Positions 1-7,900 of a stretch of DNA of 64,000 bases are shown in pieces. The notes beneath the pieces were generated by a model. The model did no database searches. It was not told the origin of the DNA and saw nothing but the letters and a program-made list of their open reading frames with translations. The position numbers and the translations under genes were made by a program. Position 1 is the first letter of the stretch. Each line of letters starts with the position of its first letter. The DNA comes from Curtobacterium sp. MCBA15_001 (GTDB lineage: Bacteria; Actinomycetota; Actinomycetes; Actinomycetales; Microbacteriaceae): NCBI RefSeq assembly GCF_001864835.1, contig NZ_MJGI01000023.1, forward strand, positions 360,912-424,911, written 5' to 3'.

Positions 1-145
1 CGGCCTGACGCGCTCGGCTCGGCTCCGCGCGGCGAGCGCAGCCGCGCGCCGGACGCGTCCAGGCTGCGGGGGCAGACTGGTCGGAACGGTACGGCCCCGG
101 GCCCGGAACGTCGGGCGGACGGGGCGCACGATGCGAAGGAGCACC

Positions 146-637
146 ATGACCGACAACCAGACCGACCAGCGCGCAGCCATCTCGGACATCGTCCACGGCG
201 CACGAACGGCCCTCCTGACCACCGTCAGCGAGGACGGCAGCCTGCACGCCCGCCCGCTCGCGGTGCAGGACAAGACCTTCGACGGCACCCTGCGCTTCCT
301 GGTGCAGGACGGCAGCGAGAAGGTCGACGACATCGCCCGGAACCCGCACGTGAACGTCGCCATCGAGTCGCAGGGCGGTTACCTGTCCATCGCCGGCACG
401 GCCACGGTCACGAAGGACGAATCGGTCATCGACGACCTGTGGTCCCCGTTCGCCGAGGCCTGGTTCCCGGACGGCCGCCAGGACCCGAGCATCCGACTCC
501 TCACGGTCGAGGGTGACTCCGTCGAGTACTGGACGCAGGACACCGGCCCAGTCGGCAGCCTCGTGCAGACGATGAAGGCCGCGCTCGGCAAGCAGGACCG
601 CCCTGACATCGGGTCGCACGGCACCGTCGAGCTCTAG
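146..637 (+). CDS. FMN split-barrel general stress protein (pyridoxamine phosphate oxidase-like)
   Basis: A 163-residue protein of the general-stress-protein-26 type. The family has the FMN-binding split-barrel fold and probably binds FMN or F420 in the cytoplasm; its physiological substrate is generally unknown. The sequence shows the usual order: an N-terminal helix, LLTTVSEDGSLHARPLAV near residues 23-40, a second strand pair (RFLVQDGSEKVDDIARNPHV), and an acidic loop ending in the VEYW strand. The start is placed at the ATG at 146 because a purine-rich GAAGGAG lies just 5' of it; an in-frame ATG at 131 would put that box inside the gene. It stands alone and converges on the membrane protein at 680-1909. 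Family assignment is secure, reaction unknown. Confidence 0.8.
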   Translation: MTDNQTDQRAAISDIVHGARTALLTTVSEDGSLHARPLAVQDKTFDGTLRFLVQDGSEKVDDIARNPHVNVAIESQGGYLSIAGTATVTKDESVIDDLWSPFAEAWFPDGRQDPSIRLLTVEGDSVEYWTQDTGPVGSLVQTMKAALGKQDRPDIGSHGTVEL

Positions 638-679
638 CCGCGGGTTCCCTTCAGCAGCGGGACCCGGCTGCTCGGTCCG

Positions 680-1909
680 CTACGGCGGGCCGAGCAGCCA
701 CAGCACCGCGATGAGCACGGGCTGGCCGGCGAGCGCGCACGTGACGAGCGTCCACCGCATCCACGGCTTCGCGACGAGCTCGGGCGACCCGAACAGCGGC
801 GCCAGGGGCATGAGCAGCCGCGGGGTGGACGCCATCGGCAACGACACCGCGAACACGTACAGGGCGTAGGCGCCCGAGAACAGCACGGTCGTCGACCCGA
901 GCTTCCGCGTCGACCGGCGGGTGAGCCAGACCGGGTAGGCGACGAGCAGCCCGATCACGATGAGCACCCCGCCGACGCCGAGCCACTTCGCGGTTGTCAG
1001 GAACCACGGCGAGAGCGGCACGAACTGCACGCGGCCGATGAAGTTCACCCACCACGACATCTCGGTCGCCAGGTAGGCGTCTGGTCGGCCGGTCACGTGC
1101 GAGGCGATGACGGGCCACGCCAGACCGGCGAGCACCATCACGCCGCCGGCGACGACGACCCGGACCTGCTCGCGCAACGGGAACCCGTCCAGGACCCGGT
1201 CGGCACTGCGCCGCAGTCGGATCCACCGCACCAGGGCGACCACCCCGAGCGTCAGCGGGATCGCCAGCGCCCCGGGACGCGTGAACGCGGCGACCACGCC
1301 GAGCACGGTCAGCAGCCCGTACCGCCGGTGCTCCATCGCCAGGAGCGCCCCGAACGTCAACGCGAGGAACACGCTCTCGGCGTACCCGACCTGCAGCAGG
1401 AACGACAGCGGCCCGCACGTGAAGAAGAAGACCGCCCAGAGCGCAGCGGCGTCGCCGGCCCGGTCTCGCACGAGCTTGTGCAGCAGGAACGCCGCGACGA
1501 GCCCCGCCGCCAGGGCGATGAGCGGTGCGGCGACCTCGAACGTCATGCCCGTCCACACGGTCAGGAACCGGATGGCGAAGGGGAACGCCGGCAGGAACGC
1601 CCACGCGTTCTGTGCGACGTGTCCGGCACTGTCGAGCGGCAGCACCGTCGGGTACCCGTGCAGCGAGATCTGCTCGTAGTACTGGCCGTCCCAGGCGGTC
1701 AGGAAACGCAGGAAGCCGTGGTCGTTGCCCCAGATCGCGTTGTCCGGCATCGCGCGTCCGGCCAGCGGGTACACGATCGCCAACCACGACGACGAGAGCA
1801 GCCGGCCGCCGAACCAGACGAGCACGACGGTCGCCCAGACGGGCAGGCTCGTGACCACGTCGAGGACGCGGCGACGGCCGGAGGCGAGCGACGACGGGGC
1901 GGACGGCAC
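680..1909 (-). CDS. PIG-V-like multi-pass membrane mannosyltransferase
   Basis: A 409-residue integral membrane protein with about ten hydrophobic segments. The sequence WDGQYYEQISLHGYP near residues 73-87 matches the signature of PIG-V-type GT-C glycosyltransferases (a WDG..Y motif in the first outer loop followed by GYP). Known relatives transfer mannose from a polyprenyl-phosphate donor on the outer face of the membrane; the acceptor cannot be told here. The GTG at 1909 is chosen because TATCGT lies six bases upstream, the layout of a leaderless promoter; a GTG at 1951 would add 14 residues. No operon partner is evident. It could be another GT-C family member. Confidence 0.68.
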   Translation of the reverse strand: MPSAPSSLASGRRRVLDVVTSLPVWATVVLVWFGGRLLSSSWLAIVYPLAGRAMPDNAIWGNDHGFLRFLTAWDGQYYEQISLHGYPTVLPLDSAGHVAQNAWAFLPAFPFAIRFLTVWTGMTFEVAAPLIALAAGLVAAFLLHKLVRDRAGDAAALWAVFFFTCGPLSFLLQVGYAESVFLALTFGALLAMEHRRYGLLTVLGVVAAFTRPGALAIPLTLGVVALVRWIRLRRSADRVLDGFPLREQVRVVVAGGVMVLAGLAWPVIASHVTGRPDAYLATEMSWWVNFIGRVQFVPLSPWFLTTAKWLGVGGVLIVIGLLVAYPVWLTRRSTRKLGSTTVLFSGAYALYVFAVSLPMASTPRLLMPLAPLFGSPELVAKPWMRWTLVTCALAGQPVLIAVLWLLGPP

Positions 1910-2071
1910 GTCCCGACGATAGCGGCCCGTTCCTGGGCGGCTCGCCCCCACGCGGACGGGAGGCCCTCCTGCAGTTGTGCAGGCCGGAATGCGCCGTCCC
2001 GTGGCCGGGTCGCACCCCGGTGCCCGGCCCTACCCTGGAGGTCCCCGTCCGCACCTCGTGAGGAGCCCGCA

Positions 2072-2458
2072 GTGCCGAAGACCGCCATCGTGACCGACAA
2101 CGCCCCGAAGCCCGCCGGTCCCTACAGTCAGGGCATCGTCGCCGGCGGGTTCCTCTACACCGCCGGCTTCGGGCCGCAGGACCCCGCCACGGGGCAGATC
2201 GCCGACGACGTCGCCGGGCAGACCGCCCAGGTCCTGGCGAACATCCGCGCGGTGCTCGCCGAGCACGGCGCCACGCTGGACGACGTCGTGAAGTCGACCG
2301 TGCACCTGGAGCACTCGGACCGTGACTTCCCGGCGTTCAACGAGGAGTACGCCAAGCACTTCTCCCAGCCGTACCCGGTGCGCACCACGGTGCAGTCGCA
2401 CCTGGCGTCGATCCTCGTCGAGATCGACGTCGTCGCGCTGCTGCCCACCGACTCCTGA
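2072..2458 (+). CDS. ridA: RidA family enamine/imine deaminase
   Basis: A 128-residue Rid family protein. RidA hydrolyses reactive 2-aminoacrylate-type enamines and imines released by PLP-dependent dehydratases to the 2-oxo acid and ammonia. The conserved features are present: PYSQ at residues 17-20, the substrate-binding arginine at about R104 in YPVRTTVQ, and the acidic E117 in ILVEID. Length is typical. The GTG start at 2072 has GAGGAG at 2060-2065 and a TACCCT -10-like box further upstream. It converges on the D-aminoacylase operon (2518-7774), whose last-step enzyme, a PLP-dependent deaminase, would release just such an imine. That functional link is inference from position. Confidence 0.9.
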   Translation: MPKTAIVTDNAPKPAGPYSQGIVAGGFLYTAGFGPQDPATGQIADDVAGQTAQVLANIRAVLAEHGATLDDVVKSTVHLEHSDRDFPAFNEEYAKHFSQPYPVRTTVQSHLASILVEIDVVALLPTDS

Positions 2459-2517
2459 GACACCTCGCCTGAGTCGACCCTCACCGATCCCCGACCCCGG
2501 TCCGTCCGGCCTGTCCC

Positions 2518-4077
2518 TCAGGCCCGTCGCAGCCCGGCGCCGGGGGTCGCGGGCGTCAGGATGCCGTCGGCGAGCACCGGGACCCCGGCGACCAGCACGT
2601 CGTCGATGCCCTCGGCCAGGCGCATCGGGTGCGCGTAGGTCGCGCGCGCGGCCACCCGTGCGGGATCGACCACGACCAGGTCCGCGACGGCTCCGGGGGA
2701 CACCACGCCGCGGTCGCCGAGTCGGTGACGCCGGACCGCGGTGGTCGACAGGTGCGCCGCCGTCTCGGGCCAGCTGAACCGTCCGGGCAGGGTCCAGTCC
2801 TGCAGGTACCGCGCGAAGGTGCCGTACGCCCGTGGGTGCGGGTGCGTCCCGACGAAGATGCCGTCGGACCCAGCGCAGTGCCCGGGCAGCCGGAACAGCG
2901 GTGTGAGCTCGTCCACGGTGCGCGGGTGGGGGACCCGCATCACCACGGTGACCTGCAGTGCGGAGTCGACCAGGACGTCGAGTGCCAGGTCGAGCGGGTC
3001 GCTGCCGGTCAGGTCAGCGGCCTCGGCGAGGGTCCGACCCTGCAGCGCGTGGAACTCGGGCGCGGGCACGTGCGACAGCGTCACCTGGTCCGCCCACCCG
3101 GTGCCGAGGTCCGCGCGGGCGAGCACCCGGTCGAGCACCGCCCCGCGCACCCGGGCCCGTCCGGCGGGGTCGGCCACGGCGCGGGCCAGGTCCGGCGTCC
3201 CCGGGCGGGCGAGCTCGGCGGGCAGCAGCAACATCGACAGGATCGTGCAGCCGCGGGAGTACGGGTACGCGTCGAAGGACATCGGGGCTCCCGAGCGCTC
3301 GAGCTCGTGGAGCGCCGCGATCGCCAGGTCCACCGGGGCGTGCAGGTGGGACACGTGCGCCCGGACCCCGGTCGCACGGACCAGCTCGGCGACCTCGTCG
3401 AGCCCCGCGCGGGCGTTGCCCTCGTACCCGCCCCGCATGTGCGAGACGTAGAGGGCGTCCGCGTCGGCGACCTCGACGCAGAGCGCGATGAGCTCGGCAG
3501 TGTCCGCGAACAGCCCCGGCACGTAGTCCAGCCCGGTCGCCAGCCCGACGGCGCCGTCGTCCAGCCCGGCCCGCACCAGCGTCCGCATGGCCCGGAGCTC
3601 GTGCGGCGCAGCTGGCCCGGGGTCGTCCCCGCGCACCGCGTGCCGCACGGTGCCGGCGGGCACGAGCGTCGCCACGTTCAGCGGTGTCGTGCCGTCGTAC
3701 GTCGCCAGCAGCCCGGCGATGCCGCTGCCGTCGTGGCGCGGGTGCGGACCGTCGATCGCCGCGAAGTACGTGTCCGCGTACGCCCCGCCGCCCGGCGCGG
3801 GGCCGACACCGTCCTGCCCGGTGACGATCGTCGTGACGCCCTGCCGCAGGAGCGCGAGCTGGACCTCGGGCTCGAACACGAGCGAGCCGGCGTGCGCGTG
3901 CGCGTCGACGAAGCCGGGCAGGAGCAGGCGCTCGCCGCAGTCCACGACCGTGGTGTCGCCCGGGGCGTCGAGGTCCGGCCCGACCCGGGTGATCCGCTCG
4001 CCCTCGACCAGGACGTCGGCGCGGACGACGTCCTCGTCCCCGACCACGAAGCCGCCGCGGAGCAGGACGGCGGTCAT
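2518..4077 (-). CDS. N-acyl-D-amino-acid deacylase (D-aminoacylase-like amidohydrolase)
   Basis: A 519-residue amidohydrolase-superfamily enzyme. The metal-binding DAHAH (H60, H62) follows the first beta sandwich; SHMRGGY and SHLHAP carry further histidines; SDGIFVGTHPHPRAYGTF holds the late aspartate; and the C-terminal GAVADLVVVDPARV rebuilds the sandwich. This layout is that of D-aminoacylases, which remove the acyl group from N-acyl-D-amino acids. The ATG at 4077 overlaps the aldolase stop (ATGA). As the last gene of a five-gene operon with KDG kinase and KDPG aldolase, its natural substrate may be N-acetyl-D-glucosaminate rather than a simple D-amino acid; this is inference from context. 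Confidence 0.85.
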   Translation of the reverse strand: MTAVLLRGGFVVGDEDVVRADVLVEGERITRVGPDLDAPGDTTVVDCGERLLLPGFVDAHAHAGSLVFEPEVQLALLRQGVTTIVTGQDGVGPAPGGGAYADTYFAAIDGPHPRHDGSGIAGLLATYDGTTPLNVATLVPAGTVRHAVRGDDPGPAAPHELRAMRTLVRAGLDDGAVGLATGLDYVPGLFADTAELIALCVEVADADALYVSHMRGGYEGNARAGLDEVAELVRATGVRAHVSHLHAPVDLAIAALHELERSGAPMSFDAYPYSRGCTILSMLLLPAELARPGTPDLARAVADPAGRARVRGAVLDRVLARADLGTGWADQVTLSHVPAPEFHALQGRTLAEAADLTGSDPLDLALDVLVDSALQVTVVMRVPHPRTVDELTPLFRLPGHCAGSDGIFVGTHPHPRAYGTFARYLQDWTLPGRFSWPETAAHLSTTAVRRHRLGDRGVVSPGAVADLVVVDPARVAARATYAHPMRLAEGIDDVLVAGVPVLADGILTPATPGAGLRRA

Positions 4078-4751
4078 CGCCCCAGTGCCAGGACGAGTCG
4101 TTCCGCCCGGGCCCGCAGCGCGTCGAGGTCCCCGGTCGTCAGGGCGTCGCCGACCAGCGGGGACCCGAGCCCGACGGCGACCGCTCCGGCGTCCAGGTAG
4201 TCGCACGCGTCGTCGACACCGATCCCGCCGGTCGGGATGACGTCCACGAAGTCGAGCGGTGCGAGCACCTGCCGCAGGAACGCCGGGCCACCGAGCTGCG
4301 CCGCGGGGAACACCTTGACCGCCCGTGCCCCGAGCTGCCACGCGCGGACGATCTCGGTCGGGGTCGCCGCGCCCGGGTACCAGCCGAGGCCCCGTTCGTG
4401 CGCGCGTTCCCCGATCGCCGGATCGGTGTGCGGGCTGACGGCGAAGGACGCACCGAGCGCTGCCGCCTCGTCGAGCTGCCGCGGGTCGAGCACCGTGCCG
4501 ACACCGACCGAGGCCGCCGTGCCGTACCGGTCGACCGCCCAGCCGATGCCTTCGCGCCACCCGGGCGTGTTCGTGGTGATCTCGATCGCGGTGACCCCGG
4601 CGTCGACCAGGACCCGGACGACGTCCTCGACGTGGTCTCCGGTGCCGCCGCGCAGGATGGCGATCGCCGGACCGGCCTGGTGTCGGTGGCGGGGTGCGCT
4701 GCCGGGGGCAGCGGGGGCAGCGGGGACGTCGGTGCTGGTGGTGTCGGTCAT
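4074..4751 (-). CDS. eda: 2-dehydro-3-deoxyphosphogluconate (KDPG) aldolase
   Basis: A 225-residue class I aldolase that cleaves KDPG to pyruvate and glyceraldehyde 3-phosphate, the last step of the Entner-Doudoroff branch. The catalytic glutamate (E57 in AIEITTNTPG) and the Schiff-base lysine (K146 in AVKVFPA) are both visible, as is the phosphate-binding PTGGI loop. The ATG at 4751 is preceded by AGAGGAAG. About 25 residues of N-terminal extension precede the TIM barrel. The gene lies 25 bp after the kinase and overlaps the deacylase by 4 bp, so translation is probably coupled. Confidence 0.92.
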   Translation of the reverse strand: MTDTTSTDVPAAPAAPGSAPRHRHQAGPAIAILRGGTGDHVEDVVRVLVDAGVTAIEITTNTPGWREGIGWAVDRYGTAASVGVGTVLDPRQLDEAAALGASFAVSPHTDPAIGERAHERGLGWYPGAATPTEIVRAWQLGARAVKVFPAAQLGGPAFLRQVLAPLDFVDVIPTGGIGVDDACDYLDAGAVAVGLGSPLVGDALTTGDLDALRARAERLVLALGR

Positions 4752-4776
4752 CGTGTGCTTCCTCTGCAGGTGGTGG

Positions 4777-5742
4777 TCACCGGTCGACCCGGTCGTGCAC
4801 GGCGTGGTCGACGCCGGTCGTGTCGATGCGCCCGAGCGCGGTGGGGTCGGGCCGGCGCCAGTCGCCGTCGACCGTGCAGGCGAGGGCGCCGGCGTCCGCC
4901 GCGCGGTCCAGGGCGGCCTCGGGCGACGCACCCGTCAGGTCAGCGGCGAGCCAGGCGGCCACGAACGCGTCGCCCGCGCCGACGGGGTCCACCACGTGCA
5001 CCCGGCTGGCGTCGCGTCGGTGCAGCACACCGTCGATCGAGGCCACCGCGCCGCGAGACCCGAGCTTGACGACCGCCCGCCCCTTCGCGAGCGCGGCCAG
5101 TTCGTGCGCCAGGGCTGCTTCGTCACCGGGACGCTCGTCGATGCCCAGGACGAGCCGCGCCTCGTCGTCACCGGCGAAGACCACCGCGGCGTGCGCGGCG
5201 ACCGCCCGGTACCAGCCGCGTCCGGTCCGGTCGTCGACGAGCTTGGGGCGGTGGTTCACGTCGAACGCGATCGGGACCCCGGCGTCGTCGGCCCGGACGA
5301 CCGCCGCGTGCACGGTCTCCCGCGCGGTGTCGGACAGGGCGAGCGTGATTCCCGAGACGTGCAGCAGCCGTGAGTCCTCGACGACGCCGGACGGCAGGTC
5401 GCCGGGGGTGAGCGCCGACGCGGCCGAACCGCGGCGGTGGTAGGTCACTCGGGTCCGGCCGTCGGGCAGGCGTTCCTTGACCATGATCCCCGTCGATCGA
5501 GCCGGGTCGCGGACGGGGACGACGTCGACCCCCTCGGCGGTGACGTCGGCGAGCACGCGGTCGCCGGCCGGGTCGGAGCCGACGCGGCCGATCCACGTCA
5601 CGTCGACCCCGGCGCGCGCGAGCCCGATCGCGACGTTGCTCTCCGACCCGCCGGTGTCGACCCGCATCGTGTCGAGGTCCGCGAGCGGTCCGCTGCCGGT
5701 CAGCAGCAGCATCGTCTCGCCGAAGGTCAGGACGCCGCTCAC
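4777..5742 (-). CDS. kdgK: 2-dehydro-3-deoxygluconokinase (PfkB family)
   Basis: A 321-residue ribokinase-family kinase. The first PfkB signature is GGSESNVAIGLARAG near residues 31-45; the second is VDPVGAGDAFVAAW with the catalytic aspartate at about D258. The paired KDPG aldolase makes KDG the likely substrate. The gene starts with GTG at 5742, which overlaps the IclR stop by 4 bp (GTGA). Length and domain limits are normal for KdgK. PfkB kinases are hard to tell apart by sequence alone, so the substrate call rests mainly on the neighbour. Confidence 0.87.
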   Translation of the reverse strand: MSGVLTFGETMLLLTGSGPLADLDTMRVDTGGSESNVAIGLARAGVDVTWIGRVGSDPAGDRVLADVTAEGVDVVPVRDPARSTGIMVKERLPDGRTRVTYHRRGSAASALTPGDLPSGVVEDSRLLHVSGITLALSDTARETVHAAVVRADDAGVPIAFDVNHRPKLVDDRTGRGWYRAVAAHAAVVFAGDDEARLVLGIDERPGDEAALAHELAALAKGRAVVKLGSRGAVASIDGVLHRRDASRVHVVDPVGAGDAFVAAWLAADLTGASPEAALDRAADAGALACTVDGDWRRPDPTALGRIDTTGVDHAVHDRVDR

Positions 5743-6563
5743 CGCGCACCCCGGGCGAGGGCGAGCTGGGCGGACGAGGACCCGAGCGCGACGGAGATCT
5801 CGAGCGCGGTCCGGACGACACCGCCGCCGAGCTCGCGCACCGCCGACGCGGGGAACCGGGACGCCAGCCCGGAGATGCTCATCGCACCCACCACCTGGTT
5901 CGCGTGGTCGAACACCGGCGCGGCGACACAGCGGATGTCGGGCTCGTTCTCGCGGTCGTCGATGCCGTAGCCGCGGTCACGGGTCCGCGCGACCTCGTGC
6001 CGCCAACGGTCGTCGTCCGTGATGGTGTGCTCGGTGGTCGCGTGGACCGGCAGCGCGACGACCCGGTCGAGCAGGTCGGGAGCGCCGTAGGCCACGATCG
6101 CCTTGCCCGACGCGGTGTTGCGCATCGGCAGGCGGTTGCCGATCCGCGAGGCCATCCGGACGGTGCCCCGCGTCTCGACCTTGTCGACGTAGACGATGTC
6201 GGTGCCGTCGGGCACGACGAGGTGACAGGTCAGCCCGGTCGCCTCGGCGGTGCGACGGAGGAACGGTGCGGCGGCCGTCCGCAGGTCGATGCCCTCGAGG
6301 TAGCTCTGCCCGAGCAACAGCGACCCGAGCCCGAGCGTGAACCCGGCGTCGGGCGTGCGCCGCAGCAGGTCGTTCTCGAGCATGGGGGCGGTCAGGCGCA
6401 GCACGGTCGACTTCGCGGTGCCGAGGGCGGTGCTCAGCGTCGTCAGGCTGACCGAGGCCTCGCCGTTCCGGGTCCGGTCCGCCACCAGGTCCAGGATGCG
6501 CAGACCCCGACGGAGCGAGAGGGCGGCGTTGCGCGTCGGCAGCTCCTGCACGTCCGACGTCAT
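5739..6563 (-). CDS. IclR family transcriptional regulator
   Basis: A 274-residue IclR-type regulator. The N-terminal winged helix covers about residues 15-75 (SLRRGLRILDLV, then a recognition region around STALGTAKSTVLRLTAPM). The C-terminal effector-binding domain has the family's SGKAIVAYG and EPDIRCVAAPVFD motifs. It lies inside the catabolic operon, overlapping the upstream gene by one base (TGATG) and the kinase by four, so it is probably a local, effector-responsive repressor of the operon. A 17-bp imperfect dyad at 7842-7858 in the divergent promoter region is a candidate binding site. Effector unknown; KDG or an aldonate would fit. Confidence 0.88.
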   Translation of the reverse strand: MTSDVQELPTRNAALSLRRGLRILDLVADRTRNGEASVSLTTLSTALGTAKSTVLRLTAPMLENDLLRRTPDAGFTLGLGSLLLGQSYLEGIDLRTAAAPFLRRTAEATGLTCHLVVPDGTDIVYVDKVETRGTVRMASRIGNRLPMRNTASGKAIVAYGAPDLLDRVVALPVHATTEHTITDDDRWRHEVARTRDRGYGIDDRENEPDIRCVAAPVFDHANQVVGAMSISGLASRFPASAVRELGGGVVRTALEISVALGSSSAQLALARGAR

Positions 6564-7774
6564 CAGAACCACGTCGCGATCGTCTCGAGCACGACGTCGT
6601 CGTCGTCGAGCACGTGCACCTGTCGCCACTTGTCGAACACCGTGCACGGGTGCGAGATGCCGAACACGACGACGTCACCCGGCGTCAGCGTCGCCCCGTC
6701 CGCCAGCGCGAGGTAGCAGTGCTGGTCGTCCAGGCGGGTGACGGTGACCGCCCCGGGAGCCGGGACGCTCCCTGCGTCCTGCACCGAGCCTCCCGGCAGA
6801 ACGCGCCGGACCTGCCGGACCACCGGCAGCCCCTCGTCGAACGAGATGTCCCGCTTGCCGACCGCCACGAGGGCCAGGCCGGGCTCCGGGCACGACGTGA
6901 CGCGGCCCCAGATCTGGATCGCGGCGACGAGCGCGCCCTCGGTCGGGTGGCGGTGGAAGGGCGTGCGTGCTTCGTAGAAGCCGTCGTCGTGGGTCAGGGA
7001 GGCGCCGGACCGGAGCAGCACGTCGAGGTCCGCCGGGCGCGCGCCGACGGCCTCGGTGACGGCGTCGAACCACGCGCTGCCGCCCATGCTCAGCAGCGCT
7101 CGGTCCTGGTGCATCAGCGGTCGGAGGTCGGCTGCGATCGCCAGGACGCCGTCGACGTAGGCGCGGGCCGCGTCGACGCCGGGCAGACCGCCCTCGTACC
7201 CGGACACTCCGCGCAGCGTCAGCCCGGCCGCGTCCGCACGCTCGGCGACGGCACGTGCCGTGGCTGCGTCGCGGACGCCGGTGCGTCCGCCGGGGAAGCC
7301 GACCTCGACCAGCACGTGCAGGTCGCCCTGCACCGCGTCGACCGCGGCGGCGGCGGCCTCGACCCCGGCCGCGGAGTCGACGTAGCAGAGCACGTCGCAC
7401 GTCGGATCGACGCTGCGTCGGGACGCCAGCCAGGCGAGTCCGGCGGGGTCGAGGACCTCGTTCGCCACCAGGACGTGCCGCAGCCCGTGCTCCCACGCGA
7501 CCATCGCCTGCTGCACCGAGGCCAGCGTCACGCCCCATGCGCCGGCCTCGACCTGTCGGTGGGCGAGCGCCGGTGCCATGTGCGTCTTCATGTGCGGCGC
7601 GAACCGGAAGCCGTGGCGCTCGACGTACGCCTGCATCACCCGGGTGTTGTTCCGGAGCGCCGAGTCGCGGAGCGTCATCACCGGCAGGTGGGCGTCCTGC
7701 AGCACGTGGTGCGGCTCGGCACCGCTCGGGTCCCAGGCGCCCTTCGCCGTCACGGTGGCGGGGGTGGTCGACAT
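6563..7774 (-). CDS. D-serine dehydratase-like PLP-dependent amino acid deaminase
   Basis: A 403-residue fold-type III PLP enzyme of the DSD1/D-threonine aldolase group. The N-terminal alanine-racemase-type barrel carries the PLP lysine, K63, in APHMKTHMAP. The C-terminal domain ends with GISHPCTVFDKW, where the His and Cys form the zinc site of eukaryotic-type D-serine dehydratases. These enzymes deaminate D-serine-like substrates to the 2-oxo acid. It is the first gene of the operon; the ATG at 7774 follows GAAGGAGGATCG. With KDG kinase and KDPG aldolase downstream, deamination of D-glucosaminate to 2-keto-3-deoxygluconate is an attractive role, but the sequence alone does not prove it. Confidence 0.8.
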   Translation of the reverse strand: MSTTPATVTAKGAWDPSGAEPHHVLQDAHLPVMTLRDSALRNNTRVMQAYVERHGFRFAPHMKTHMAPALAHRQVEAGAWGVTLASVQQAMVAWEHGLRHVLVANEVLDPAGLAWLASRRSVDPTCDVLCYVDSAAGVEAAAAAVDAVQGDLHVLVEVGFPGGRTGVRDAATARAVAERADAAGLTLRGVSGYEGGLPGVDAARAYVDGVLAIAADLRPLMHQDRALLSMGGSAWFDAVTEAVGARPADLDVLLRSGASLTHDDGFYEARTPFHRHPTEGALVAAIQIWGRVTSCPEPGLALVAVGKRDISFDEGLPVVRQVRRVLPGGSVQDAGSVPAPGAVTVTRLDDQHCYLALADGATLTPGDVVVFGISHPCTVFDKWRQVHVLDDDDVVLETIATWF

Positions 7775-7841
7775 CGATCCTCCTTCGTCGCCTCCACGGT
7801 CGTGCAGGGGCACCCGCAGGGACAACAGCGTCCCCGCCAGC

Positions 7842-7858
7842 GTTCCACGATGCAGAAC
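7842..7858. promoter_or_regulatory. Candidate IclR operator (imperfect dyad)
   Basis: GTTCCACGATGCAGAAC lies between the deaminase operon (minus) and the MFS gene (plus). The outer arms GTTC/GAAC are perfect and five of seven base pairs match. Its place in the divergent promoter region and the IclR gene in the operon suggest an operator; no site for this regulator is known to me. Confidence 0.3.
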
Positions 7859-7900
7859 GGCATGTCCAGGCAGCAGCCGCGGCCTACGCTGAGACGCGAG

